Positions 1 to 10,900 of a stretch of 57,918 bases of DNA are shown here, piece after piece. Location of the stretch: contig SZWC01006714.1 of NCBI GenBank assembly GCA_023375785.1, forward strand, positions 79,002 through 136,919, in the 5' to 3' direction. The DNA is from Penium margaritaceum (taxonomy: Eukaryota > Streptophyta > Zygnematophyceae > Desmidiales > Peniaceae). Under the pieces are notes generated by a model. The model worked only from the letters and a program-made list of their open reading frames with translations. It was not told the DNA's origin and searched no databases. Made by a program: the position numbers and the translations under genes. Positions within the stretch are counted from its first letter, which is position 1. Every line of letters begins with the position of its first letter.

Positions 1-66
1 CGGACCGACAGCTGTAGAACAAACGACTTGCCGTGTACATCACATCATCATCAACATACATGGTAA

Positions 67-276
67 GTTCGTGTCCAGCTGCCAGCATCGAATCCACCTG
101 CAACTGGCGCTACCTCTGCCGATGGAGAAGACGTAGCGCTAGTGGCGCAATTGCTGAAGGAATCGCCGCTGCCGCTGCCGCTGCTTCTAGCGCTGCACAT
201 CGCAGGTGCTGGTGCTGTGGACCAAAAAGCTACTGCCGAGGACGGACCTGAACCCCAGTATTCTAAATCATCATGA
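67..276 (+). other. Low-complexity open stretch, possible coding tail
   Basis: After an in-frame TAA at 64-66 this frame stays open for 69 codons and ends at TGA 274-276. It includes a GCCGCT-type run around 166-200 that gives a Pro/Leu-rich segment. The TAA lies inside TGGTAAGT, which resembles a plant 5' splice donor, but no matching acceptor or upstream exon can be confirmed. I recognise no domain. It may be the end of a gene lying left of the window, a piece of a retroelement, or chance. A second frame over the same run gives an alanine-rich peptide, which argues for low complexity rather than selection. Confidence 0.15.
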
Positions 277-1344
277 AAGCACCCCCATTTCTAGGATTAT
301 TTTCAAGTAGCATCCAGTTTCGGGATTCAGGCCTATTTGACCCCCAATAGTATCTCTTATCCTCAGAGTGCCATTGACATTCCAATTCGCACCAACTATG
401 CCCATACGTTTTCCAAGATGCAAACTCAAAGTACATTTTTCACTTTGTCCCTGTTATGCCAGGCGGAACATAGGTAGTTCACAGGGATGAGGTGCAGGAC
501 AATAGAAGATTCGAGGAATTAGGACAATGGATAGTTTCTATTTAGTAATAAGTGTACTTCAATAATAGGAATCGATTGCATTGAGCAGATGTACACAATG
601 ATGGGAATCAGAATGAGGCATTTTTTTTTGTGGGGTTTTTAAGATGGTCCAGGCAGAAAATCCCTCCCACCGGGCTCCCTTCCGGAAGCTGCTACCTTGG
701 TGACTTCTTGATCCGCTCAGTTTGGGTCCGATTCGGCGCCAGAATGAGGCATGTGTTGCGTCCTTGATATTCGAGCTGAGTGCCGCGTGTGAAGTCGTGT
801 CGTGAGTGGTTGCTTTGAGAAGCTTTGCCGAGAGGTCAGGGGGCTTCGAAAATATCAAGACGTGGCTTCAGAGAAGTCTAGCGCCATCTAGATGTCGACC
901 GAACAACATCAAAACATCAATATAGTTTGCAAAACTTCGATAAACTATTTTGGAAAGTTGTTAAAGTAGAAAGAACCTTCTAGAACAGAATACCGGAAGT
1001 TGAGGCATGTGGCGATGCCCTCCGCAGATCTGCGTAAAAATCCTCAGGTCTCTGACCTCACAATTTTTCCGCTGATTCTCAGGTGTAGTAAGAACATAAA
1101 TGTCAACTCACAGAGGTTAGCGACTTGTGTACGTCAAGAATGCAATTCAGATGCTGCCAATTTTTTACAACACGATCATTACGTTGTGCGCATATTTTTC
1201 TATAGGGCGAAGACCCAATGTACCCCTCATTTTGGAGTATAAGCCCCGTTTTCCCCTACCTCGTAACAATAAGCCTGATCCGCCCTCTCCACACGAATGC
1301 GAGTGTGCACATAAAGAAATTCACTGATGTACCCCTCTCATTTT
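277..1344. other. Unassigned DNA without recognisable gene
   Basis: No frame on either strand gives a recognisable protein. The longest open stretch (minus strand, 559-858) matches no family I know. The segment 895-995 is AT-rich. There are short T and A runs, for example around 620 and 1345, but no terminal repeats, tRNA-like folds or tandem repeats that I can see. It may be intergenic DNA or very old transposon sequence. Confidence 0.5.
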
Positions 1345-2010
1345 TCAAAAAATAGCATGTCGACGTTGAGACAATGCATGGAAGCTTCCTAGCGACACAG
1401 CCGCCGACTAGGTGTCAGTGCCTGGTCGGACAGTGACGACAATCAGTAGTCGTGCACACAACGGCAAGGATCCAGCTAGGAGACACAAGACGAAGTGTCA
1501 GAATGCTTCAATAGCATTTGCGGAGAGAAATGACAAATGACAGGTCCATGGCATAGGTACCTGCCGCGGCACACAGCGGGTGTCGCACGCGGCAGTGCAA
1601 GATCTGTCGTAAAACCAGCCCAAAACCACTGTTTTAGCCGTAACTCTGCGCACACATGTCAGAACGCTACGCCGTCTGAACCTAGACATAGAGGATCACA
1701 ATCTGGACGCTACAACTGGTCACATGTATGCATCCGACATCAAACGGTGGCAACACAATGCAAAAACATGCAAATCGGGCCCACGGCCAGTTCATCGATG
1801 AAATCCTGCGTGTTGCAGAAAAACCGGAGGAGGTCTCGCGTAGCGTCCAGAGCTCTGGAACGGTTGTCGGTCAGCTCCAAGCTAGTATTCCGCCACCAGA
1901 TGACGCACCGGTACCACCAGGGTCCGCATCAGGGATCTGCACGAGTATGGACACGGCTTAGTGGTCAAAGTAAAATGTACAGGTTGACAGGAACGTCACA
2001 AATCACAACA
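1345..2010 (-). repeat. Probable 3' LTR of a truncated copia element
   Basis: On the minus strand a polypurine tract (2011-2019) is followed directly by TGTTGTGATTTG, starting at 2010. TGTTG is a typical copia LTR start and is shared with the complete copia element further right. It sits about 150 bases beyond the end of the RNase H remnant, where a 3' LTR belongs. The far end is not defined because no second LTR copy is in the window. The limit near 1345 is only where an A-rich spacer ends and a TGTC begins. Identity as an LTR is inference from position and its first bases. Confidence 0.35.
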
Positions 2011-2019
2011 CTCCCCCAT
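2011..2019 (-). other. Polypurine tract of truncated copia element
   Basis: Read on the minus strand this is ATGGGGGAG, directly before TGTTG at 2010. A purine run next to an LTR start is the second-strand primer site of LTR retrotransposons. Order and spacing after the RNase H remnant fit. Confidence 0.5.
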
Positions 2020-2149
2020 GACCCGATGGTACGCATTTCCATACAAGTGCAGCACTGAGACGAGTACAACAACGAGTGCAACGACAGATGTGACATGGAC
2101 ACAGACACAGACACACCCCACACTCGACCACTCTCAGGCAGGGAGCGAA

Positions 2150-2420
2150 GCCCCACACCAGGAACTTTCTGCATGCTTGTGCCTTTGTAAAGAGGTCAGC
2201 ACGTTGCATCGCAGTGCCAACCCATATGATGGAGATCACGTGTCGCTCTACCAGATCACAAACAAAGTGATGCTCAACCGCAATGTGCTTCGTGCGAGCA
2301 TGAAAGACACCAGAGTTCTCCGCAATGGCAAGAGCTCTCCCCAACGACCTTGGGGCTGGTCGTGAAAACCTTCTTTTCTCCATTGTGGAGATCTTCTAGA
2401 AGGGTGTAAAGCTAAACTGA
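2150..2420 (-). pseudogene. Copia pol remnant: C-terminal RNase H
   Basis: The minus-strand translation from 2338 to about 2164 reads RALAIAEN, then VFHARTKHIAVEHHFV, then RADLFTKAQ. These are the conserved last blocks of Ty1/copia polyproteins (RNase H C-terminus). The upstream catalytic Asp and Glu blocks, the RT and the integrase are missing. Toward 2420-2440 the copia match stops, and plus-strand gypsy gag begins. The frame is disturbed just upstream of RALAIAEN. The copy differs from the complete copia at 11916-18157, whose corresponding block reads HHRKTKYINVRYHYA, so it belongs to another copia family. Family assignment is firm; the exact left and right limits are not. Confidence 0.8.
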
Positions 2421-2429
2421 ATGGCATGG

Positions 2430-3423
2430 AGCATGTGTTCATGTTTACAAGGGTCTAATTCGTCAGTGGGACAATCTTGCCTTGACGTGGCGTGAAGACA
2501 AGCTCTTCAAGTATGTGGTCAAGGAGTAGGGTATGCAATAGCTATACCTCTAGCGGCAGCCCCTGCCGTGGGAGGCCTTTTGTTCCATCATGCGCAAGAA
2601 GTGCACCCATGGTGAGGAGGAGCAGTGTGCCTTCCACAAGATCAAGGACTGTAAGCAGTTGGGTAGCTCCCCTGAGGCTTACTTGAGTGATTTCACCGCA
2701 CTCGTGGAGGAAGCTGAAAGATTCACAGAGGGTGATGGGTCGTAGAGCTTCAAGTATCTGGAGTGCTTGCTGCTTGAGTACTTGCGTGAGGGTCTTGCCA
2801 AGGAGAAGCTGAAGGACAAGACCACCACAATGGCAACCGGCCGGGCTTGGACAAGCTGGAGGGTGTTGCATGACTACATGAGTGGAGTGTATTCGGTGTA
2901 ACCAAAGTACTACTCGGATACATGCCCGAATGCGCATGAATAGCAAGGTCGCGACATGCACATAGATGCTGTGGGGGCTGGAGGGTTAGCCAGGCAGTGA
3001 GGCGGGGCCAAGGACAAGCACCCTGCAAATCCTCCAGTCAAGAAGACTAGCAGGCACAAGAGCTCAAACCACAAGCGCATTCATGACAATGGCAAGCTAC
3101 AGGCAACGAGTGAGCATCACAACACAACCTTTTGTGATGGAATCTGCCACAACTGCAGACAGCCTGGCCGATTCAGGGCTCAATGCCCTGAGGCTACTGG
3201 TGGTGGACAAGAGGCTGAGGTGTTAGCCGTTATAGCACCACATTGTGGGGATGGTACAGCAGGAGGCCGCGGACAAGGCCGTGGACAGGGCCGCGATCGC
3301 GACCCTGTCCACGGCCTTGGAAATGGACACGGCCGTGGTGTGGGTTTCCCCACATCAGTGATGTTAGTGGGACCACTCAGGGGTAAAACTGGATCACGAG
3401 TATGGGTTCATGTTTTCAGATGA
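2430..3423 (+). pseudogene. Degraded Ty3/gypsy gag with zinc knuckle
   Basis: One plus-strand frame carries a gag-like sequence: WEAFCSIMRKK around 2560-2600, CKQLGSSPEAYLSDFTALVE around 2650-2710, then a CCHC-type knuckle at 3145-3186 (CHNC, RQPG, FRAQC), followed by an Arg/Gly-rich tail (RGQGRGQGRDRD). Gag is the capsid and nucleocapsid protein of the retroelement particle. The frame is broken by several stops, for example at 2527-2529, 2743-2745, 2899-2901 and 2998-3000. The knuckle histidine position holds Arg, so zinc binding is probably lost as well. No 5' LTR or primer site is seen on its left; the gag runs straight into the copia remnant. The gypsy assignment rests on the downstream protease and RT order. 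Confidence 0.75.
3275..3318. repeat. 44-bp near-perfect palindrome in gag tail
   Basis: The arms AAGGCCGTGGACAGGG (3275-3290) and CCCTGTCCACGGCCTT (3303-3318) are exact reverse complements. Between them CGCGATCGCG (3292-3301) is itself palindromic. Only one pair (C3291 against A3302) fails, giving 21 of 22 possible pairs. It lies in the Arg/Gly-rich part of the gypsy gag. Confidence 0.95.
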
Positions 3424-3739
3424 GGATGTTAAACAATTTAAGTTCTTGATGAGTTCGAATTTCTCTGTTTTTTTCTCCTATCTTGTTCAACCTCATTCTA
3501 ATTGGCATTGCCCACTAAACCTTATATCTCTGGACAAAATGCATGATTGTACCTGCTTCGTGGTGGCGATACCAACCACTGTGCAAGAGTTGTGTGACAC
3601 GATGATTGAAGTAAACACCCTCAAAGTGATGAGTTAAATCACGTTCGCTTCACCTTTGGTAGACGATTTTGACCCAGTCAAATTGAAAGACTAGAAGGTG
3701 CTCACCAAATTCACACGTGCTTACTAGATGTGGAAATGA
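3424..3739 (+). other. Gag-protease spacer of gypsy remnant
   Basis: An open frame at 3410-3637 shows no domain I recognise, and stops occur in all frames from 3635 to 3740. By position it should be the link between the gag nucleocapsid and the protease of the gypsy element. I cannot confirm this from the residues. Confidence 0.3.
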
Positions 3740-4310
3740 GTGGGTGAATCATGGGAGTTGCGATGCTTGTCGTACAGATTCAATGATTATCACAAACTTG
3801 GCTTGCCATCATCGAGCCTGTTCAATCAAAAGAGTAGAAGTCACATGGTGATGCAATTCAAAGGACATGTAGTTGGTGCTGCCTTGAACGCACTAGCTGA
3901 TACTAGAGAAGATGAATCCTTTGTTAGCCTTGGCTTTACCCGATAGGTAGGCCTAAAGTACAAGCCATTGCATGTCGTAGTTGTCGTCGGTGGCACCCGT
4001 ACGGTCCCTGTGATCTCTACCTCTAAAGCAATGACTTGCATTCAAGGTTACACATAGAGTGTCATGATGAAGGTACTCAACCAAGTGACCCATTAGACAT
4101 GGTACAATTGATCCTCGGCTCCATGAAAACAATTCTCTGATGTGCTTCAAATCAAAGTGCTTGATCCTTCGAAAGGAACATCTCTTTACGTTGATTCCAA
4201 GTACGGAATTATCACTTACCCGATTAAAATTCCATACCAGCTTGTCTACGACGTAGGTCAAGAGATATATTCGACAAGGGTGTCAATTCTTCTTGGCTCA
4301 GCTATAGAAA
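3740..4310 (+). pseudogene. Gypsy protease and protease-RT linker remnant
   Basis: The frame opening at 3740 carries QFKGHVVGAALNALADTRED near 3858-3917 and then ESFVSLGF. This is the usual gypsy retropepsin context of hydrophobic strand, Asp-Thr-Gly, Ala, then a Ser-Phe-Val/Ile block. Here the catalytic triad reads D-T-R (glycine codon changed to AGA). Downstream, in the same frame but with several stops, come GGTRTVPVISTSKAMTCIQG and LDPSKGTSLYVDSKYG, which fit the conserved linker between gypsy protease and RT. The protease would process the polyprotein; with Arg in place of the active-site Gly and broken reading, it cannot work. A frameshift near 4310 moves into the RT frame. Confidence 0.7.
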
Positions 4311-4961
4311 GTGGAGGAAGATGTGAAGGAAGACGTGCCACAAGAGATCAAACCTCTATTAGCGGAGTTATCAGATGTATCCCAAGACCCACCGGCTGGG
4401 CTTCCACCCAAACAACACATGGGACACGGAGGCGACCCCTTCTTTCAGACCCATGTTCCACCATAGTTTAGCGCAAAGGTGACAGGCCAAATGCCAAATC
4501 AAAGAGTACCTTGCAAAAGGGTGGCTCAAGCCAAGTAGCTCTCCGTACGGTGCGCTGAAGATTTTTGTGAACAAAAGGACAATGGTTTAAGCATGTGCTT
4601 AGACTATTGGGCGATGAACAAACTGACGGTGAAAAATTGATTCCCCTTACTGCAGGTTGAGGAACTGTTTGACCAAATCCAAGGGAAAAAAGTCTTTTCA
4701 TCCTTGGATTTATCTCAAGGGTTCTATCAAATCCGCAAAACGGAAGATGATGTACCTAAAAACACATTTGGAATGCACATGGGTCACTATCAATCCCAAG
4801 TTTTATGCTTTGCACTAACAAATGCTTCGGCAATGTTCCAACAAGAAATGAACCAAATTCTTGCCAAGAAACTCCACCAGTTTGTCTTGGTTTAACTCGA
4901 TGACATCCTGGATTTCTGAAAATCCATGAAAGATCGAATAGAACATCTGCACAAAGTCCTA
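4311..4961 (+). pseudogene. Gypsy reverse transcriptase, truncated by satellite
   Basis: The frame gives LLAELSDV and PPAGLPPKQH around 4356-4410, MCLDYWAMNKLTVKN around 4593-4637, EELFDQIQGKKVFSSLDLSQ and GFYQIRKTEDD around 4660-4750, then FALTNASAMFQQEMNQIL and a LDD catalytic block near 4896-4907. These are the fingers and palm motifs of Ty3/gypsy RT, with the first catalytic Asp in SLDLSQ. The tyrosine position before LDD is a TAA stop, and a TGA follows in the next strand. Other stops are near 4468, 4534 and 4639. Coding similarity ends at about 4961, where the 11-bp satellite starts; the thumb, RNase H and integrase are missing. This is a dead, truncated element. Confidence 0.9.
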
Positions 4962-7900
4962 GCGTCCTAGTTACGTCCTTACTGGAACTTAAGTGGGCAC
5001 TAGCTACGCCCTAGTCATACCCTAGTTCCGCCCTAGTAGCGTCCTAATTTCACCCTTATTACACCCTCCTTGCATCCTACTTGCACCCAAGTTGCACCCT
5101 TGTTGCGCCCCACATGCGCACTAAATGCACCTCAATTAGACACTAGCTATGCCTTAGTCATGTCGTAGTTTTTCCCTCATTGCGCCCTTGTTGTGCCTTA
5201 GTTGCATCCTAGTTGCAACCTACTTGCGTCCTACTTGGGCGCTAGTTAAGTGCTAGTTGGTCCATAGCTGCGTTCTAGGTGCACCCTACTTGCTTTCTAC
5301 TTGCGCCCTACTTGCTTCATAGTTGCGCCCTATTTATGCCCTAGTTGTGTCCTAGTTGGACCCTACTTGCACCAAACTTGCGCCCTAGTTGTGCCCTCGA
5401 TGTGTCCTAGTTGCGCCATGGTTGTGTCCTACTTGTACCCTAGTTGCACCCTAGTTGCACCCAAGTTGCGCCCTGGTTGCGCCTTGTTTGCGCCCTAGTT
5501 ATGGCCTATTAGTGCCCTAGTTGTGCCCTAGTTGTGCCCTAGTTGCATCCTAGTTGTACCCTACTTGCGCCCTACTTGCGCCCTAATTGCGCCCTATTAG
5601 TGCCCTTGTTGCGTCCTACTTGCACCCTAGTTGCACCTCAGCTGGACACTAGCTATGCCCTAGTTGCGCCGTAGGTACGCCTTATTTGGACCCTAGTTGC
5701 ACCCTACTTGTGTCCTACTTTTGCCCTAGTTGCGCCCTAGCTCCACCTTTGTTGCACCCTAGTTGCTCCCTAATTTCACCCTACTTGCGCCCAAGTTGTA
5801 CCCTAGTTGTACCCTACATGCGCTCCACTTGCGCCCTCGATGCGCCCTAGTATTGCGTTAGTTGCACCCTACTTGCATCCTCTTTGTACCCTGGTGGCGC
5901 CGTAGTTGCACCACAGTTGTGTACAAGCAACACCTGAGCTATGCCCGAGTGGCACCGTAGTTGTGCTCTAGTTGAGCCCTACTTGTCCCCTAGTTGCGCC
6001 CTAGTTGTGCCCTAGTTGCACCCTAGTTGCATCATTCTTGCACCCTACTCGCCCCCTAGTCATGCCCTAGTTGCACCTTAGATGCAAAACTTGCACCCTC
6101 CTTGCACACTACTTGCACCCTAGTTGTTCCCTTATTGTGCCCTAGTTGTGCCCTCCTTACACCGTACTTATGCCCTACTTTCGCCCTAGTTGTACCCTTG
6201 TTGCACCCTAGTTGCACCCTCTTTGTGCCGTACTTGCTTCTTAGTTGCACCCTAGTTGCACCCTAGTTGCACCCTAGTTGCACCCTAGTTGCGCCATTGT
6301 TGCGCCCTACTTGTACCCTAGTTGTGCCTTACGTGCATCCTAGTATTACCCTAATTGTGCCTGCGTTGGGCACTAGCTACGCTCTAGTCGCTCCCTACTT
6401 GTTCCCTAGTTTTGTCCTAGTTACACCCTAATTGCGGCCTAGTTGCGCTTTAGTTGCGCCCCAATTGCGCCCTACATGCGCCCTACTTCCGTCTTAGTTG
6501 TTCCCTAGTTGCGCCTCAGTTGGGCACTAGCTACGCCCTAGTTGCGCCTTAGTTGCACCCTATTTGCGACCTAGTTACGCCCTACTTGCACACTACTTGC
6601 ACCCTGATTAAACCCTGGTTGCGCCCTAGTTGAGCCCTACTTGTTCCCGTCTTGCACCTTAGTTGCACCCTAGTTGGGCCTTAGTTACACCTTAGTTGTA
6701 CCCTACTTGCACCCTACTTGCACCCTTTTCATGACCTAGTTACGCCCTTGTTGTGCCTTTCTTGCACCCTACTTGTGCCCTACTTGCGCCCTAGTTGTGC
6801 CCTAGTTGTGTCCTACTTGCGCCGTACTCGCACCTACCTCTACTCCCTAGTTACGCCCTAGTTGTGCCCGAGTTGCACCCTCTTTGTGCCCTACTTGCTT
6901 CCTAGTTGCACCCTAGTTGCACCCTAGTTGCGCCATTGTTGCGCCCTAGTTGTGCCATAGTTGCGCCCTACGTGCTTCCTAGTATCGCCCTAATTGCGCC
7001 TGCGTTGGGTACTAGCTCCGCCCTAGTTGCTCCCTTGCACCCTAGTTTTTTTCCTAGTTACGCCTTAATTGCGCCCTCGTTGCGCCATAGTTCACCCAAG
7101 TTGCATCCTACATGCGCCCTACTTGCGTCCTAGTTTTTTCCCTAATTGCGCCTTTGTTGGACACTAGCTACATTCTAGTTGTGCCTTAGTTGTTCCCTAG
7201 TTGCGCCCTAGTTACGCCCTAATTGCACACTACTTGCGCCCTAGTTGCACCCTAGTTGCCCCCTAGATGTGCCCTACTTGTGCCCTTCTCGCGCCTTAGT
7301 TGCAACCTAGTTGGGCCTTAGTTGCATCTTAGTTGCACCCTACTTGCACCCTACTTGCACCCTGGTTATGATCTAGTTACGCCCTAGTTGTACCTTGCTT
7401 GTGCCCTACTTGCGCCTTAGTTGTGCCCTGGTCACACCCTACTTGCACCCTACTTGGGCCCTGGTTGCGGCCTAGTTACGCCCTTGTTGTGCCCTAGTTT
7501 TGCCGCACAAGCGCCAGAGTTGTGCCTTACTTGCACGCTAGTTGCGCCCTTGTGCCTCAGGTGGGTTCAAGCTACACCCTAGTTGCGCCCTAGCTGCGCA
7601 CTAGTTGTGCCCTGATTGCACCCTACTTGTGCCCTACTTGCACCCTAGTTGCGCCCTACTTACACCCTACTTGCGCCCTACTTGCATCCTAGTTGTGCCC
7701 TACTGGGGCCTCAGTTGGGCACTAGCTACATCTGAGGAGCACCCTAGTTACGCCCTAGTTGCGCCCTAGTTGTGCCCTACATGCGTCCTAATTACACCCT
7801 AGTTGCGACATACTTGTGCCCTAGTTGCGCATCAGTTAGGCACTAGCTACGCCCTAGTTGCGCCCTGGTTGCGCCCTAGTTGCGCCCTAGTTGCACCCTA

Positions 7901-10900
7901 GTTGTGCCCTAGTTACGCCCTACTTGCGCCCTAGTTGTGACATAATTGTGTCATCGTTGCATCTCAGTTGGGCACTTGCTACGCCCTAGTTACACCCTTA
8001 GTTGCGTCCTAGTTGCATCCTAGTTGCGCCCTTGTTGTACCCTAATTGCCCCCTATTTGTGTCCTAATGTTGTCGTACTTGCACCGTACATGTGTCCTAG
8101 TTGTGCCTTAGTTTCTCCTAGCTTGTACCCTACTTGCATCCTAGTTGTATCCTAGTTGCGCCCTAGTTGTGTCCTAGTTGTGCATTACATGCGCCCTAGT
8201 TGCATCCTAGTTGTGTCCTAGTTGCACCCAAGCAGCACCCTACTTGCACCCTTCTTGCACCGTTCTGGCGCCCAAGCTACGTGCTAGTTTCATCCTTGTT
8301 GTGCCCTACTTGCACCCTAGTTGCATCCTATTTGCCCCCCACTTTTGCCTTATTTGCGCCTTGGTTTCGCCCTACTTATACCCTACTTGTACTCTAGTTG
8401 AACCATTGTTGTAGCCAAGTTGTGTCCCACTTGCAATCTTCTTGTTCCATACTTGCACCCTACTTGTACCCAACTTACGCCCTAGTTGTGCCCTACTTCC
8501 GCCCTAGTTATGCCCTAGTTGTGCCCTAGTTGCGCTTCAGTTGGGCACTAGCTACACCCTAGTTGTACCATGATTGCGCCCTAGTTGCACCCTACTCATG
8601 CCCTACTTGCGCTGTACTTGCGCCCTAGTTGCACCCTAGTTGCGCCTTAATTGCACCCAAGTTGCACCCTAGTTGCGCCTTTGTCAGGCACGAGCTACGC
8701 CTTAGTTGCATCCTAGTTGTGCCCTACTTGCGCCCTAGTTGCGCCCTAGTTGCACCCTAGTTGCACCCTAGTTACGCCATACTTGTGCCCTACTTGCACC
8801 CTACTTGCTCCCTAGTTGCGTCCTAGTTGCGCCCTCCTTGCACCCTGACTACACCCTACTTGAGCCCGACTTGGGCCCTAGTTGCGCACTAGTTGCACCC
8901 AACTTGCGCCCTAATCATGCCCTAGTTGCACACTACTTGCACCCTAGTTGCACCCTAGTTGCGCAAAAGTTGGGATCTAGCTGCACCCTAGTTGCACCCT
9001 AGTTGCGCCCTAGTTGCGTCCTAGTTGCGCCCTACTTGCGCCCTAGTTGCACCCTACTTGCGCCCTAGTTGCGCCCTACTTGCGCCCTAGTTAGACACTA
9101 GTTGCGTCCTTGTTGTGTCTCAGTTGGGCACTAGCAACGCATTAGTTGCACCCTAGTTGCATTGTTCTTGTGCCCTAGTTGAACCCTACTCGCGCCATAC
9201 TTGCGCCCTATATGCTCCCAAGTTGTGCTTTAGTTGTGCCCCAGTTGCGCCCTACTTCTGTCCTAGTTGCGACCTAGTTGCGCCCTAGTTCCGCCCTCTT
9301 TGCGTCCTACTTACACCCTAGTTGCGCCCTTATTGCGCCCTAGTTGCACCCTTGTATGTCCTACTTGCGTCCTACCTGCACCCTACTTGCGCCCTACTTA
9401 CGTCGTAGTTGCACTCTAGTTGCGCCCTACTTGCGCCCTAGTTGCATCTTAGTATCTAGTTACGTCCTAGTTACGCCCTAGTCGCCCTAGTTGCGCCCTC
9501 CTTGCGCCCTAGTTACGCCCAAATTCCGCCCTATTGCACCCTAGTTGGGAACTAGTTGTGCCCTACTTGCACCCTACTTGCGCCCCATGTTAGCCCTAGT
9601 TGCATCCTACTTGCATCCTAGTTGCACCCTACTTGCGCCCAACTTGCGTCCTACATACACCCTAGTTGTGCCCTACATCCGCCCTAGTAGCGCCCTAGTT
9701 TTGCCCTAGTTGTGCCTCATTTTGGCACTCGCTACGTCCTAGTTGTTCCCTAGTTGCGTCCTAGTTGTGCACTACTTGTGCCCTACATGCACCCTGCTTG
9801 CATCCTAGTTGCGCCTTAGTTGTGCCTTTGTTGTGGCCTAGTTGTACCCTAGTTGCGCCCTAGTTGCTCCTTAATTGGACACTAGCTACACCCTAGTTGC
9901 AACCTAGTTGCGCCCTAATGCGCCCTGCTTGTGCCATATTTGCGCCCTACTTGCGCCCTAGCTGTGTACTAGTTGTACCCTAGTTGCGCCCCAGTTATGT
10001 CCTAGTTGCACCCTACTTACACCCTACTTTTGCCCTACTTGCGCTTAAGTTGTACCCTAGTTGCGCCCTAGTTGCGTCCTAGTTTATTCCTACTTGTGCC
10101 CTCTTTGCTCCCCACTTGCACCCTAGTTGTGCCCTAGTTGCACCCTACTTGCACCCTCCGTGTGCCCTACTTGCATCCTACTTACACCCTAGTTGTCCGG
10201 TGCAAATACAGTAGTACTTGCACCGTAGTTGTGCCCTATTTGTGCTTTAGCTGCGCAGTACTTGCACCCTAGTACTGTCCTAGTTGTGCCCTACTTGCGC
10301 CATACTTGCGCCCTGCTTGTGCCCTTGTTGCACCCTACTTGCATTCCAGTTGGGCTTTAGTTGCGCCCTAGTTGCGTCTCAGTTCGGCATTAGCTATACC
10401 CTAGTTGTGCCCTAGTTTCTCCCTAGATGGGCACTAGTTGTGCCCTAGTTGCGCCCAGGTTGCGCCCTGGTTGCGCCCTAGTTGCTCCCTACTTGCACCC
10501 AAGTTAAACCATATTTTTGCCCTTCTTGCGTCCTAGTTATACCCTAGTTAGCCCTTGTTGCACCCTAGTTGAACCTTACTTGCACCCTACTTGCGCCCTA
10601 CTTACGCCTTAGTTGCGTCGCAGGTGCACCTCAGTTGTGCATAAGCTACACTCTCGTTGCGCTAGAGTTGTGCCCTTTTTGCACCCTAGTTGAGCCCTAC
10701 TTGCTCCCTACTTGCACCCTAGTTGTGCCCTAGTTGCTCCCTAGTTGGGTCATATTTGCGCCCTACTTGTGCCCTTGTCATCCATTAGTTCCGCCCAAGA
10801 TGCAAAACTTGCACCCTACTTGCGCCCTACTTGCACCCTAGTTGTGTCCTAGTTGCGCCCTAGTTGCGCCGTTGTTGCATCCTAGTTGCGCCCTACTTAT

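Noticed and set aside
559..858. Minus-strand open frame of 99 codons
   Set aside because: No recognisable family, no supporting neighbour, and a T-rich run inside; likely chance.
1537..2058. 173-codon plus-strand open frame
   Set aside because: Its composition is not protein-like, and it overlaps the probable LTR and polypurine tract of the minus-strand copia remnant. I recognise no domain.
2094..2118. ACACAG microsatellite
   Set aside because: Only about three imperfect copies, too short to call.
6056..6250. The only minus-strand open frame above 60 codons in the array
   Set aside because: The frame survives because several units lost the TAG by substitution. The translation is just the reverse reading of the repeat (GHNKGTTR-like) and has no protein features.
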